From Bacteroidota bacterium (GTDB lineage: Bacteria; Bacteroidota; Bacteroidia; Flavobacteriales; Flavobacteriaceae), in NCBI GenBank assembly GCA_024278565.1, contig JAJRSY010000190.1:1-13398 (forward strand): a stretch of DNA of 13,398 bases, given 5' to 3'. Under the pieces are notes generated by a model. It was not told where the DNA came from. It did not search any database and saw only the letters and a list, made by a program, of their open reading frames with translations. Position numbers and translations under genes: made by a program. Positions 1 through 6,501 of the stretch are shown here, one piece after another. How positions within the stretch are numbered: position 1 is the stretch's first letter; each line of letters opens with the position of its first letter.

Positions 1-3
1 GTT

Positions 4-20
4 CTCCCCCTTCGGGGGAG
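4..20. repeat. GC-rich hairpin downstream of atpC
   Basis: A perfect 7-bp inverted repeat, CTCCCCC at 4-10 and GGGGGAG at 14-20, encloses a 3-base loop. A second G-run (26-30) follows and could compete for the C arm. It lies 17 bases past the atpC stop, so it may end or stabilise the atpDC transcript. No T-run is visible before the window edge, so I call it a repeat rather than a terminator. From memory, elements of this CCCCC/GGGGG type are common between genes in flavobacterial genomes. Confidence 0.55.
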
Positions 21-37
21 CTAGAGGGGGCTTCTTC

Positions 38-316
38 TCAATCTGCCAGAACAATAATCTTATTGTCCTTCATTTCGATTGTGCCACTAGTAATGGCCAG
101 AACAATTTTGCCATTGGCATCTTTTGAAAATTTATCTTGATGGTCTTCTTCAATTGAAATATTGCCATCTATTATGACCTTTCCCTCTTGAAGCAAAGAG
201 ACGATTGGTGCGTGATCTTCCAGCATTTGAAATTCACCATTGACCCCAGGAACCGATACCGAGGTAACTTCCCCTGCGAATAATGTGGCTTCTGGTGATA
301 CGATTTCTAAATACAT
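38..316 (-). CDS. atpC: F1F0 ATP synthase subunit epsilon, short form
   Basis: This is the epsilon subunit of the F1 sector, part of the central rotor stalk with gamma, acting on the cytoplasmic face of the inner membrane. The 92-residue protein begins MYLEIVSPEATLFAGEV and contains the motif SVPGVNGEFQMLEDHAPIVS (about residues 21-40), which is typical of the N-terminal beta-sandwich that contacts gamma and the c-ring. The reading frame stops just after that domain (ending IIVLAD). The two C-terminal helices found in about 135-residue epsilon subunits, which can inhibit ATP hydrolysis, are therefore absent. Short epsilons of this length are usual in Bacteroidota, so this is a family trait and not a truncation. 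The ATG is preceded directly by AAAAAGGA. The gene lies 71 bases after atpD on the same strand and is probably co-transcribed with it. The other F1F0 genes are not in the window. Confidence 0.95.
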   Translation of the reverse strand: MYLEIVSPEATLFAGEVTSVSVPGVNGEFQMLEDHAPIVSLLQEGKVIIDGNISIEEDHQDKFSKDANGKIVLAITSGTIEMKDNKIIVLAD

Positions 317-326
317 TCCTTTTTGG

Positions 327-350
327 TTGTTCGTTGTTCGTTGTTCGTTG
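327..350. repeat. Heptamer tandem repeat between atpD and atpC
   Basis: TTGTTCG is repeated head to tail at 327-333, 334-340 and 341-347, followed by TTG, giving about 3.4 copies. On the coding strand it reads as CGAACAA units ending 10 bases before the atpC start codon. The transcript linking the two ATP synthase genes therefore carries an unstructured A/C-rich repeat just upstream of the atpC start. A count that varies by slippage is possible but not shown. Confidence 0.85.
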
Positions 351-387
351 ATGGACAGAAGCTATCAACTGAAAACCAACAACGGGT

Positions 388-1896
388 TTAAACTTCCGCC
401 AGCATTTTCTCCCCTGCCTCAATAGCCTCTTCAATGGTTCCTTTAAGGTTAAAGGCAGCTTCTGGAAGGCGATCCAATTCACCGTCCATAATCATATTGA
501 ATCCTTTGATGGTGTCTTTAATATCTACCAATACCCCGGGAATTCCTGTAAATTGCTCTGCCACATGAAAAGGTTGTGATAGAAAACGTTGTACCCTTCT
601 AGCCCTACCTACGGACAATTTATCTTCCTCGGACAATTCTTCCATACCAAGTATGGCAATAATATCCTGTAATTCTTTATAGTGCTGCAACAGCTCCTTT
701 ACTCGTTGTGCACAATCGTAATGTTCTTTGCCCAAAATTTCAGCGGTCAAAATTCTTGAGGTGGAATCCAATGGATCTACCGCTGGATAAATACCCAATT
801 CGGCGATTTTACGTGATAGTACGGTGGTAGCATCCAAGTGGGCAAACGTTGTTGCCGGTGCTGGATCTGTTAAATCATCAGCAGGTACGTAGACCGCCTG
901 TACAGAAGTAATGGAGCCTTTTTTGGTCGATGTGATCCGCTCTTGCATGGCGCCCATTTCGGTTGCCAATGTTGGTTGGTACCCCACGGCAGACGGCATA
1001 CGCCCCAATAGCGCCGACACCTCTGAACCTGCTTGTGTAAAACGGAAGATGTTATCTACAAAGAAAAGGACATCTTTACCTTGCCCTTCACCTGCCCCAT
1101 CACGAAAATATTCGGCTATGGTCAAACCGGAAAGTGCCACTCTGGCACGTGCCCCGGGGGGTTCGTTCATTTGTCCGAAAACGAAGGTCGCTTTCGACTC
1201 TTTCATAATGTTTTTATCAACCTTGGTGAGGTCCCATCCGCCTTCTTCCATAGAATGCATAAAATCGTCACCATATTTGATGATACCCGATTCAAGCATC
1301 TCACGAAGCAAATCGTTACCTTCTCTTGTTCTTTCCCCTACTCCTGCAAATACCGAAAGACCGCCATGGCCTTTGGCAATATTGTTGATCAGTTCCATTA
1401 ACAAGACCGTTTTGCCCACACCGGCACCACCGAACAACCCAATTTTACCACCCTTGGCATAAGGCTCAATAAGATCGATTACTTTAATTCCTGTAAACAA
1501 TACTTCAGTGGAGGTAGACAACTCTTCGAATTTTGGAGCCTCACGGTGTATGGGAAGACCATCTTTACCACTCTTTGGCAAATTTCCCAACCCATCGATC
1601 GCATCGCCTATTACATTGAACAAACGCCCGTATATATCATCGCCAATGGGCATTTGTATTGCGCTAGCTGTGGCAAGCACCTCTGTTCCCCTGCTCAGAC
1701 CGTCTGTAGAATCCATCGAAATGGTCCGTACCGTGTTCTCCCCAATATGTGATTGTACTTCAAGTACCAATAGGGAACCGTCTGCATTTGCTATTTCCAA
1801 CGAGTCATAGATTTTTGGAAGCTCTTCACCCGATCGGAACTCAACATCGACGACCGGACCTATTATTTGTAATACCTTACCTGTAACTTTTGACAT
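388..1896 (-). CDS. atpD: F1F0 ATP synthase subunit beta
   Basis: This is the catalytic beta subunit of the F1 sector, which makes or hydrolyses ATP at the alpha/beta interfaces. The 502 residues are complete from MSKVTGKVLQIIGPVVDVEF to the end. Visible motifs are the N-terminal beta-barrel (about 1-80), the Walker A loop GGAGVGKT (156-163), GERTREGND (187-195) with the catalytic Glu188 and Arg189, GQMNEPPG (241-248), the Walker B strand DVLFFVDN (275-282), and ALLGRMPSAVGYQP (295-308). The catch loop reads EELSEED (419-425) instead of the usual DELSEED, a conservative change. Compared with the E. coli protein there is an insertion of roughly 28 residues at about 206-234, a Bacteroidota-type feature. 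The gene starts with ATG at 1894-1896 and is followed by atpC. A TATCTTTG promoter element lies about 75 bases upstream. The pair is separate from the other atp genes here, as is common in Flavobacteriia. Confidence 0.98.
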   Translation of the reverse strand: MSKVTGKVLQIIGPVVDVEFRSGEELPKIYDSLEIANADGSLLVLEVQSHIGENTVRTISMDSTDGLSRGTEVLATASAIQMPIGDDIYGRLFNVIGDAIDGLGNLPKSGKDGLPIHREAPKFEELSTSTEVLFTGIKVIDLIEPYAKGGKIGLFGGAGVGKTVLLMELINNIAKGHGGLSVFAGVGERTREGNDLLREMLESGIIKYGDDFMHSMEEGGWDLTKVDKNIMKESKATFVFGQMNEPPGARARVALSGLTIAEYFRDGAGEGQGKDVLFFVDNIFRFTQAGSEVSALLGRMPSAVGYQPTLATEMGAMQERITSTKKGSITSVQAVYVPADDLTDPAPATTFAHLDATTVLSRKIAELGIYPAVDPLDSTSRILTAEILGKEHYDCAQRVKELLQHYKELQDIIAILGMEELSEEDKLSVGRARRVQRFLSQPFHVAEQFTGIPGVLVDIKDTIKGFNMIMDGELDRLPEAAFNLKGTIEEAIEAGEKMLAEV

Positions 1897-1971
1897 TGCT
1901 TACGTGTTTATATATTTTAGGATTGCCATATGCCGAAAAACAACTCATATCTACCTTATGTTTTCAGGCTG

Positions 1972-1979
1972 CAAAGATA
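1972..1979 (-). promoter_or_regulatory. Probable -7 promoter element for atpDC
   Basis: Read on the minus strand this is TATCTTTG, followed by CAGCC. It matches the Bacteroidota -7 consensus TAnnTTTG exactly. It lies about 75 bases upstream of the atpD ATG, giving an expected leader of roughly 65-70 bases. I see no convincing TTG-type -33 element at the usual distance, so the call rests on the -7 box and its position. Confidence 0.5.
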
Positions 1980-2057
1980 TGTTTTTACATTCTATCTGGG
2001 AAGTGCTTATTTTCTTTTTTTATTTTTCATTGGTTTTTTTCATTCCAAAAAACCGAT

Positions 2058-2103
2058 GTCATTCCGAGGTACGAACCCGCCTGCCGGACGGGCAGGGAAT
2101 CTC
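2058..2103. repeat. Flavobacterial-type intergenic palindromic element
   Basis: The element runs from GTCATTCCGAGG to GGGAATCTC. Inside it, CCTGCC (2080-2085) and GGCAGG (2091-2096) form a 6-bp stem with a 5-base loop. From memory, TCATTCCGAG...GGAATCTC modules are dispersed in many copies between genes in Bacteroidota genomes. The copy number in this genome cannot be seen from one window. Confidence 0.55.
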
Positions 2104-2197
2104 AACAAATGGTTCTTTTACTTCTGTTGTGGAATGGAAAGGCCAGCTATTCGATAGGTAAATTGAATTTCACAAATAGTTTCAGGATCATAATGCC

Positions 2198-2251
2198 AGA
2201 CCTACTAGGTTTTGAAAACCTAGCAGGTCGTTTTGAAAACCTAGCAGGTCT
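2198..2251. repeat. Three-arm palindrome with a 21-bp tandem duplication
   Basis: Two 21-bp units at 2210-2230 and 2231-2251 are identical except for the last base; each reads TTTTGAAAACCTAGCAGGTC plus G or T. They are preceded by AGACCTACTAGG (2198-2209), which is complementary to CCTAGCAGGTCT (2240-2251) apart from one position. That position becomes a G-U pair in minus-strand RNA. It is also complementary to the nearer copy, CCTAGCAGGTC (2219-2229). Two alternative hairpins sharing one arm are therefore possible. Confidence 0.85.
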
Positions 2252-2339
2252 TGAAGCTAATGCGTTACATTAGATCAAAAGCACTCCATTTTTGTCATCA
2301 AACTCCTCAATTCCGAGGCTTCGGGAGAGTTTCACTAAT

Positions 2340-2373
2340 AAAAAAAGGCATCGCAAAAGCGATGCCTTTTTTT
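2340..2373 (-). terminator. Rho-independent terminator of the TonB receptor gene
   Basis: This is a perfect 15-bp inverted repeat, AAAAAAAGGCATCGC (2340-2354) and GCGATGCCTTTTTTT (2359-2373), with a 4-base loop. It begins 17 bases past the receptor stop codon. GGCATCGC forms the strong stem core and the A/T runs on both sides let it act in either direction, but only minus-strand genes flank it. It separates the receptor from the atpDC unit. Confidence 0.93.
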
Positions 2374-2389
2374 GTCGAATATTGTAATC

Positions 2390-5176
2390 CTATGGGTTAA
2401 TAGACCACCCTACATAGAAGATCGAGCCCACGATTCCTGTTCCTATCGCCGAGAAGTACTCTTCTCCCAAAATATTGGAGCCCCCCAGTTTAAAGGTGGA
2501 CTTAATACTCGGTACCGTATAATTGACCTGGGCATCAAACACGCTAAAAGAAGGAACTATGCCATCTGTAAGCGTAAACGTCTGTTGCCATAAAAAACTG
2601 TCGCTCCATCTATAATTCACATTGAACCCGAAATTTTCAAAAAGTGCCGTATTGCCAAAAGAGGCTTTCACCTTGTGCTCCGGGGTATTGAAACTTGGTT
2701 CAAAATCAGGGGCGGCAGCTTGGTCAAAATCCAGCTTTGCATAGGTATAATTGGCACCTATATCAAAATTTCCGAAAATCTTCGCATCTATCCCAAAAGT
2801 TCCCCCATAAGAGTTGATATCCAATAGGGAGTTGGTATATACCTGATAGGCCTGGAAATCACTATTGTCCAAGGCTGCCAGGGCAACGGGAATATTGGTC
2901 CCTGGTATTAGTTGGGTCAATGCGGCATCGCCATAAAAAGGAACAACGACCGTACTGACCGATATAAAATCTTTGTACTGGTTGTAATAGCCGCTCAGAT
3001 CGATGCTTACTTTACCGAACTGTGCCCGATACCCCAGTTCATAGGCGGTGACCCCTTCCGGTTTTACCAGGGGAGTGTTCACTGCGGTCGGCGTACCTGC
3101 TCGAACCGAGGCCAAAGAAAAAGCATTCTCATAGGCCGCCCTGCCCACTACCGTTGCGGTAGGGGAACCGGTCAAAGCTTCTCCGTTTCCATCTGGGTTA
3201 AGGGTGTACGTTCTTACATCCCTATCTAAATTACTTGGGGCCGAACCTACCAAAACCGCTCGGCCAGCATTCAGACCAATGAACAAGTCTTGGGTTGTGG
3301 GGTTTCTAAAACCTTGTTGTACGGAGACCCTGAAATTTTGGTTTCTTTTTTCCCCAAGGGTGTACGCCAAGGAAAGCCTGGGCGATAAAAACCCGTCAAA
3401 AAACTCGTTTTTGTCATAACGCATGGATCCCGTGAATTTTAAGCGCTCATCAATCAATTTCTTTTGCAGCTGAAGGTACGCACCAAATTCGCTGTAGGTA
3501 ATGGGTCCATCGGTATCAGTGAAAATAGTGCCATTGGAGTTCAATGCATACTCTCGAAAAGAACCCCCGATCTGTATGTCGGCGAAATCTTTGGTGACAT
3601 GGCTGAAATTGTAATTGGCATCTACATGGCGCATCCTTGTGTTATCAATGAACTTGGCCCCGGTCAATAGGCTGCCATCAGCGGTCACCCTGTCAAAAGC
3701 CCCCTGAAATTCAGGTGTGCCCGGCATAAACCTACCAGTATCGGCCGCGGCCCTGGCCGCTGTATGTGCTGCTGCATCATCTAACTGAACCCCAGTGCCC
3801 ACACCCAATTTGGCCCCTATAAAGGTTCGGGCATAATCTCCAAACCATTCCCTATCCCCTTTCCAGGCCCTATTAATATTTATACCAGCAAAACGGGTGT
3901 CATATGAATCGCCCGAGTTTTCAATAGTGGTGTACGCTCTCACGAAAAAATTATCGTTTCGAATCTCGAACTTGTGCTGCTGCATACTGAAGCCATTGAG
4001 CGAATATCTGTTTGCCCCTTGGTATATAGAGGTGCCCCTACCTACCCTAAAGTTATAGAGTATTTCAAGATCATCACCAAAAGGCCGGTAATGCGCCGAA
4101 AGATCCGCTTTTACACTTTCAGCGCCATAGTCTGCCAAATCGACCTCATCATACCCGGTTCTTGAAACAAAAGCGGAGCCTATGGTTCCTGAAGGCAATC
4201 TTGCGGCAGCATCAAAATCCAAGGTGAGCGCGACCTCATCGCCGTACACGTTCAAGCCGTTATAGCCTGGATCTGCCCTGGTAAGCCCTGGGTTTTCAAT
4301 ATCATCGATTCTATTGGCATGCCAATCCTCGCCCCTCAAATAAGAGAAGTTCGCCTTTACGGCAAATTTATCGCTAAAAGCATGTGCGGCCCTAATACCA
4401 AAATCATAATACTGGTTATCACCAGCTGCCTCTTGTGAGGTCATACCCGCTTTGGCATAAAAACTGATACCTTGAAAATCAAAAGGGTTCTTACTGGTCA
4501 TGAACAACATACCGTTAAATGCACCTGCCCCGTAAAGTGCCGATGAAGCCCCTGATAGGATCTCAACACTTTGCACATCTAATTCAGACATGCCCACCAA
4601 ATTACCCAATACAAAATTCAGTCCGGGTGCGGAGTTGTCCATACCATCTACCAGTTGCATAAACCTATTGTTCGAAAAGGTGGCAAAACCCCTGGTGTTT
4701 ACGGAATTGAACGTTAAACTATTGGTATTGACATCAACGCCCTTTAGGTTTTGCAGGCCGCCATAAAAAGAGGCCGCTGTGGTGTTCTTTATCTCTTTTA
4801 GGCCAAAACGTTCTACCGATACGGGAGATTCAAAAATTCGTTCGGGCGTTCTTGAAGCAGATACGATGATCTCGTCCAACATGGTCTGTGATTCTGCGAT
4901 GGTAATGGCCAAGGTTTGGTTGTTCTCCGTTACATCTACAGTGGCATCTGAATAGCCAATACTTGTTACATGCAATTTAAATGGGGGCTCCTCTTCGGTC
5001 TGCAAGGTGAAATTGCCGTCAAAATCGGTTACCGTACCCACTGCTTTTCCTACGATTACAAGGTTGGTTCCCGGTACCGGTTCGTTATTTTGGTCAACGA
5101 CTGTTCCGGTGACCGTTGTTTGGGCGAAGCCGACCGTTCCAAACATCAGCATCAATGAAATCAATAGAATCCTCAT
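2390..5176 (-). CDS. TonB-dependent outer membrane receptor
   Basis: This is a large outer membrane transporter expected to take up its ligand using TonB/ExbBD energy. From the ATG at 5174-5176 it has 928 residues. The signal peptide is MRILLISLMLMFGTVGFA (1-18). A carboxypeptidase-regulatory-like beta-sandwich follows (about 21-97, with GTVVDQNNEPVPGTNLVI and the GTVTDFDGNFTL motif). A TonB-box-like stretch DEIIVSASR comes at 101-109. The plug (about 115-230) includes VNTRGFATFSNNRFMQLVDG and VQSVEILSGASSALYG. The rest is a beta-barrel ending FYVGWSINP. A TTG three codons upstream (5183-5185) would add MKK and is an alternative start. The central barrel has an Ala-rich loop (DDAAAHTAARAAADTG), probably extracellular. 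No SusD-type lipoprotein follows, so this is not a SusC/SusD pair and the ligand cannot be named. It is more GC-rich than the operon upstream and ends at a strong terminator. Confidence 0.93.
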   Translation of the reverse strand: MRILLISLMLMFGTVGFAQTTVTGTVVDQNNEPVPGTNLVIVGKAVGTVTDFDGNFTLQTEEEPPFKLHVTSIGYSDATVDVTENNQTLAITIAESQTMLDEIIVSASRTPERIFESPVSVERFGLKEIKNTTAASFYGGLQNLKGVDVNTNSLTFNSVNTRGFATFSNNRFMQLVDGMDNSAPGLNFVLGNLVGMSELDVQSVEILSGASSALYGAGAFNGMLFMTSKNPFDFQGISFYAKAGMTSQEAAGDNQYYDFGIRAAHAFSDKFAVKANFSYLRGEDWHANRIDDIENPGLTRADPGYNGLNVYGDEVALTLDFDAAARLPSGTIGSAFVSRTGYDEVDLADYGAESVKADLSAHYRPFGDDLEILYNFRVGRGTSIYQGANRYSLNGFSMQQHKFEIRNDNFFVRAYTTIENSGDSYDTRFAGININRAWKGDREWFGDYARTFIGAKLGVGTGVQLDDAAAHTAARAAADTGRFMPGTPEFQGAFDRVTADGSLLTGAKFIDNTRMRHVDANYNFSHVTKDFADIQIGGSFREYALNSNGTIFTDTDGPITYSEFGAYLQLQKKLIDERLKFTGSMRYDKNEFFDGFLSPRLSLAYTLGEKRNQNFRVSVQQGFRNPTTQDLFIGLNAGRAVLVGSAPSNLDRDVRTYTLNPDGNGEALTGSPTATVVGRAAYENAFSLASVRAGTPTAVNTPLVKPEGVTAYELGYRAQFGKVSIDLSGYYNQYKDFISVSTVVVPFYGDAALTQLIPGTNIPVALAALDNSDFQAYQVYTNSLLDINSYGGTFGIDAKIFGNFDIGANYTYAKLDFDQAAAPDFEPSFNTPEHKVKASFGNTALFENFGFNVNYRWSDSFLWQQTFTLTDGIVPSFSVFDAQVNYTVPSIKSTFKLGGSNILGEEYFSAIGTGIVGSIFYVGWSINP

Positions 5177-5204
5177 TTTTTTCAATATTTAAGTTAGTTA
5201 CTGG

Positions 5205-5234
5205 CAAGATACCGTTTTTTTTTATATCCAAAAA
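5205..5234 (-). promoter_or_regulatory. Possible promoter of the TonB receptor gene
   Basis: On the minus strand TTTTTGG is followed after about 17 bases by TATCTTGCC. These resemble the Bacteroidota -33 (TTTG) and -7 (TAnnTTTG) boxes, but the -7 box is one T short of consensus. It ends about 29 bases before the ATG, so the leader would be short. I offer this as a weak candidate. Confidence 0.3.
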
Positions 5235-5298
5235 TCATAAAATGAAAAAAATTATGCGCGCATAGTATATTATTGCCAAAAAGGCTATGTTCTAACCT

Positions 5299-5339
5299 GC
5301 CCGCCTGCCTAGCCGGCAGGCAAGGTCCGGCAGGCGGGC
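5299..5339. repeat. Three-arm GC-rich palindrome
   Basis: GCCCGCCTGCC (5299-5309) is perfectly complementary to GGCAGGCGGGC (5329-5339), an 11-bp stem. The inner part of the same left arm, GCCTGCC (5303-5309), is also perfectly complementary to GGCAGGC (5315-5321), a 7-bp stem. The two hairpins cannot form together. The GCCTGCC/GGCAGGC core relates it to the elements at 2080-2096 and near 11390-11413. Confidence 0.88.
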
Positions 5340-5355
5340 TGGAAATTTATTTAGC

Positions 5356-5434
5356 TCAATCCCGACAATTCGGGAGGGCTACAATTCCTTCACTAAAAAA
5401 CTTCTGCACTTTCCTTGCGAGACTTCGGGATTGA
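5356..5434. repeat. Three-arm palindrome with a distant arm
   Basis: TCAATCCCGA (5356-5365) is perfectly complementary to TCGGGATTGA (5425-5434), a 10-bp stem enclosing 59 bases. The inner six bases TCCCGA (5360-5365) also pair with TCGGGA (5370-5375) across a 4-base loop. As in the neighbouring element, one arm faces a near and a far partner. Confidence 0.75.
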
Positions 5435-5451
5435 TTTTTCATAACAGCCTG

Positions 5452-5470
5452 CCCCGTACTTGATACGGGG
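5452..5470. repeat. CCCCGTA/TACGGGG hairpin
   Basis: CCCCGTA (5452-5458) and TACGGGG (5464-5470) form a perfect 7-bp stem with loop CTTGA. A further short arm, CCCGT (5475-5479), could also pair with the ACGGGG side. It lies about 100 bases past the lipid kinase stop. It is not followed by a T-run on the minus strand, so terminator function is uncertain. Confidence 0.7.
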
Positions 5471-5571
5471 GGAACCCGTGAATAATACAAGTTAATGAAA
5501 GGTACAATGGGATACTTTTCAACAAACTGCCCCGAAAAAACATGGCGGGTTGTGCAGAACCGGTAAAAATT

Positions 5572-6495
5572 CTAAATTGAAGAGAAAAAGTTCATTTTTT
5601 TAGAGTGCAGTTCAACTTCCAGTGGTGTATAACCTATAAACTCACCGTCCATGTCAATGGGGCACTCTAGTCCTTTTGATACTATTCTGCAATTGGTCAC
5701 TGTGGCATAGTTGGCCTCTTTATGGTTGATTTTCACTCCTTTTTTTATTTTAAATATGTTCTTTATGTAATCAAATAGGCTGACATCTCCCAAAATGGTC
5801 AATTGAAGTTCCCCATCGTCCAGTTGTGCATCAGGGGCTATGCACATTCCGCTGCCAAAATATTTGCCGTTGGCCATACAAAGGCTAAGTATCTGTCCGC
5901 TCCAATTAAATGTACTGCTTGTGAGCTGTATGGGCTGTTTTTTATATTTTATAAACGAAAGAACTATGGCTTTGATATAGGTAAGGTTCGAGCCCAATAC
6001 TTTTGAACTGTTGCCCACATGTTCGACCACAGCCCCCCCAATACCTATATCTGCAATGTTAATGAAGTACCTACTCTCTTTTTTATGCGATTTATTGTTA
6101 TAATCCATTTTAAAAACGTCAACCTTTTTATAACGTTTGCCTGCAATGAGTTCTTTTAATTGGATCAGGTCATTTTTTACATGCAGTGATTTGGCAAAAT
6201 CATTGCCGGTACCCATGGGTAGAACACCAAAAAAGACCGTTTTGTGGGTTTTGGTTGCTAAAAAACCATTTGCTGTTTCATTGATACTGCCGTCACCACC
6301 GCAAATTACGATGATATCAGTATTCTCGGTAAGGGCTTCATTTGTGCATTTTTTTGCCCCGCTTTCTAAAGAGGTTGTTTTAAAGGTGACATTAAATTCT
6401 TTGCTGAACACTTCGAGTATTTTATCCTGACGTTTGGAAATGTGTTTTAACCTACCATGTAAGATAAATGTTATTTTTTGTTTGGGCCGTTCCAT
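5572..6495 (-). CDS. Diacylglycerol/sphingosine-kinase-family lipid kinase
   Basis: This is a predicted soluble or membrane-associated kinase that transfers phosphate from ATP to the hydroxyl of a lipid such as diacylglycerol. Numbering from the ATG at 6493-6495 (307 residues), it shows GGDGSINE at 66-73, the nucleotide-binding motif of the DAGK catalytic domain. It also shows PMGTGNDFA (93-101), the second-domain motif MCIAPDAQLDDGEL (about 217-230) and DMDGE (281-285), all in the order seen in the DgkB/YegS/LCB5 family. Length is normal for that family (about 290-320). A TTG codon directly before the ATG could be an alternative start. It is the last gene of the four-gene operon, only a few bases after the dehydrogenase stop, and its codons are AT-rich like the rest of the operon. 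Substrate cannot be read from the sequence. The context favours a glycerolipid, possibly an ether glycerolipid made by the upstream genes. Confidence 0.85.
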   Translation of the reverse strand: MERPKQKITFILHGRLKHISKRQDKILEVFSKEFNVTFKTTSLESGAKKCTNEALTENTDIIVICGGDGSINETANGFLATKTHKTVFFGVLPMGTGNDFAKSLHVKNDLIQLKELIAGKRYKKVDVFKMDYNNKSHKKESRYFINIADIGIGGAVVEHVGNSSKVLGSNLTYIKAIVLSFIKYKKQPIQLTSSTFNWSGQILSLCMANGKYFGSGMCIAPDAQLDDGELQLTILGDVSLFDYIKNIFKIKKGVKINHKEANYATVTNCRIVSKGLECPIDMDGEFIGYTPLEVELHSKKMNFFSSI

Positions 6496-6501
6496 CAAAA
6501 A

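Larger units (their letters stand above)
1897..2389. other. Intergenic region between the TonB receptor and atpD
   Basis: This 493-base gap holds, in the direction of transcription, the receptor terminator (2340-2373), a palindrome-like stretch with TTCCGAGG and CTTCGGGAG (about 2300-2332), a three-arm repeat (2198-2251), a TCATTCCGAG/GGAATCTC element around a CCTGCC/GGCAGG hairpin (2058-2103), a T-rich stretch (about 2006-2055 on the plus strand) and the atpDC promoter box (1972-1979). Small reading frames crossing it on the plus strand run through the repeats and show no protein-like features, so I treat the gap as non-coding. Confidence 0.7.
5177..5571. other. Palindrome-rich intergenic region upstream of the TonB receptor
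   Basis: This 395-base gap holds no credible gene. Next to the receptor start is an A/T-rich promoter-like stretch (5186-5270). Then come three inverted-repeat systems: GCCCGCCTGCC/GGCAGGCGGGC (5299-5339), TCCCGA/TCGGGA with a distant third arm (5356-5434) and CCCCGTA/TACGGGG (5452-5470). The 100 bases just past the lipid kinase stop show no stem followed by a T-run, so the end of the four-gene transcript may rely on one of these palindromes. Confidence 0.7.

Noticed and set aside
327..350. Tandem repeat considered as a CRISPR remnant
   Set aside because: Units are only 7 bases, directly adjacent and without spacers, and no cas gene is nearby.
911..1462. Plus-strand open frame of 183 codons opposite atpD
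   Set aside because: It is an antisense shadow of the conserved nucleotide-binding region of atpD. The translation has no domain features and the opposite strand is certain.
1890..2273. Plus-strand open frame of 127 codons in the gap before atpD
   Set aside because: It runs through the promoter box, the palindromic element and the three-arm repeat, has low-complexity Phe-rich translation and shows no recognisable domain. Its codons follow the repeats, not a protein.
5272..5480. Palindrome cluster considered as an attachment site or small RNA gene
   Set aside because: No integrase or tRNA is near and no promoter plus terminator pair brackets it. Dispersed intergenic repeats explain it more simply.
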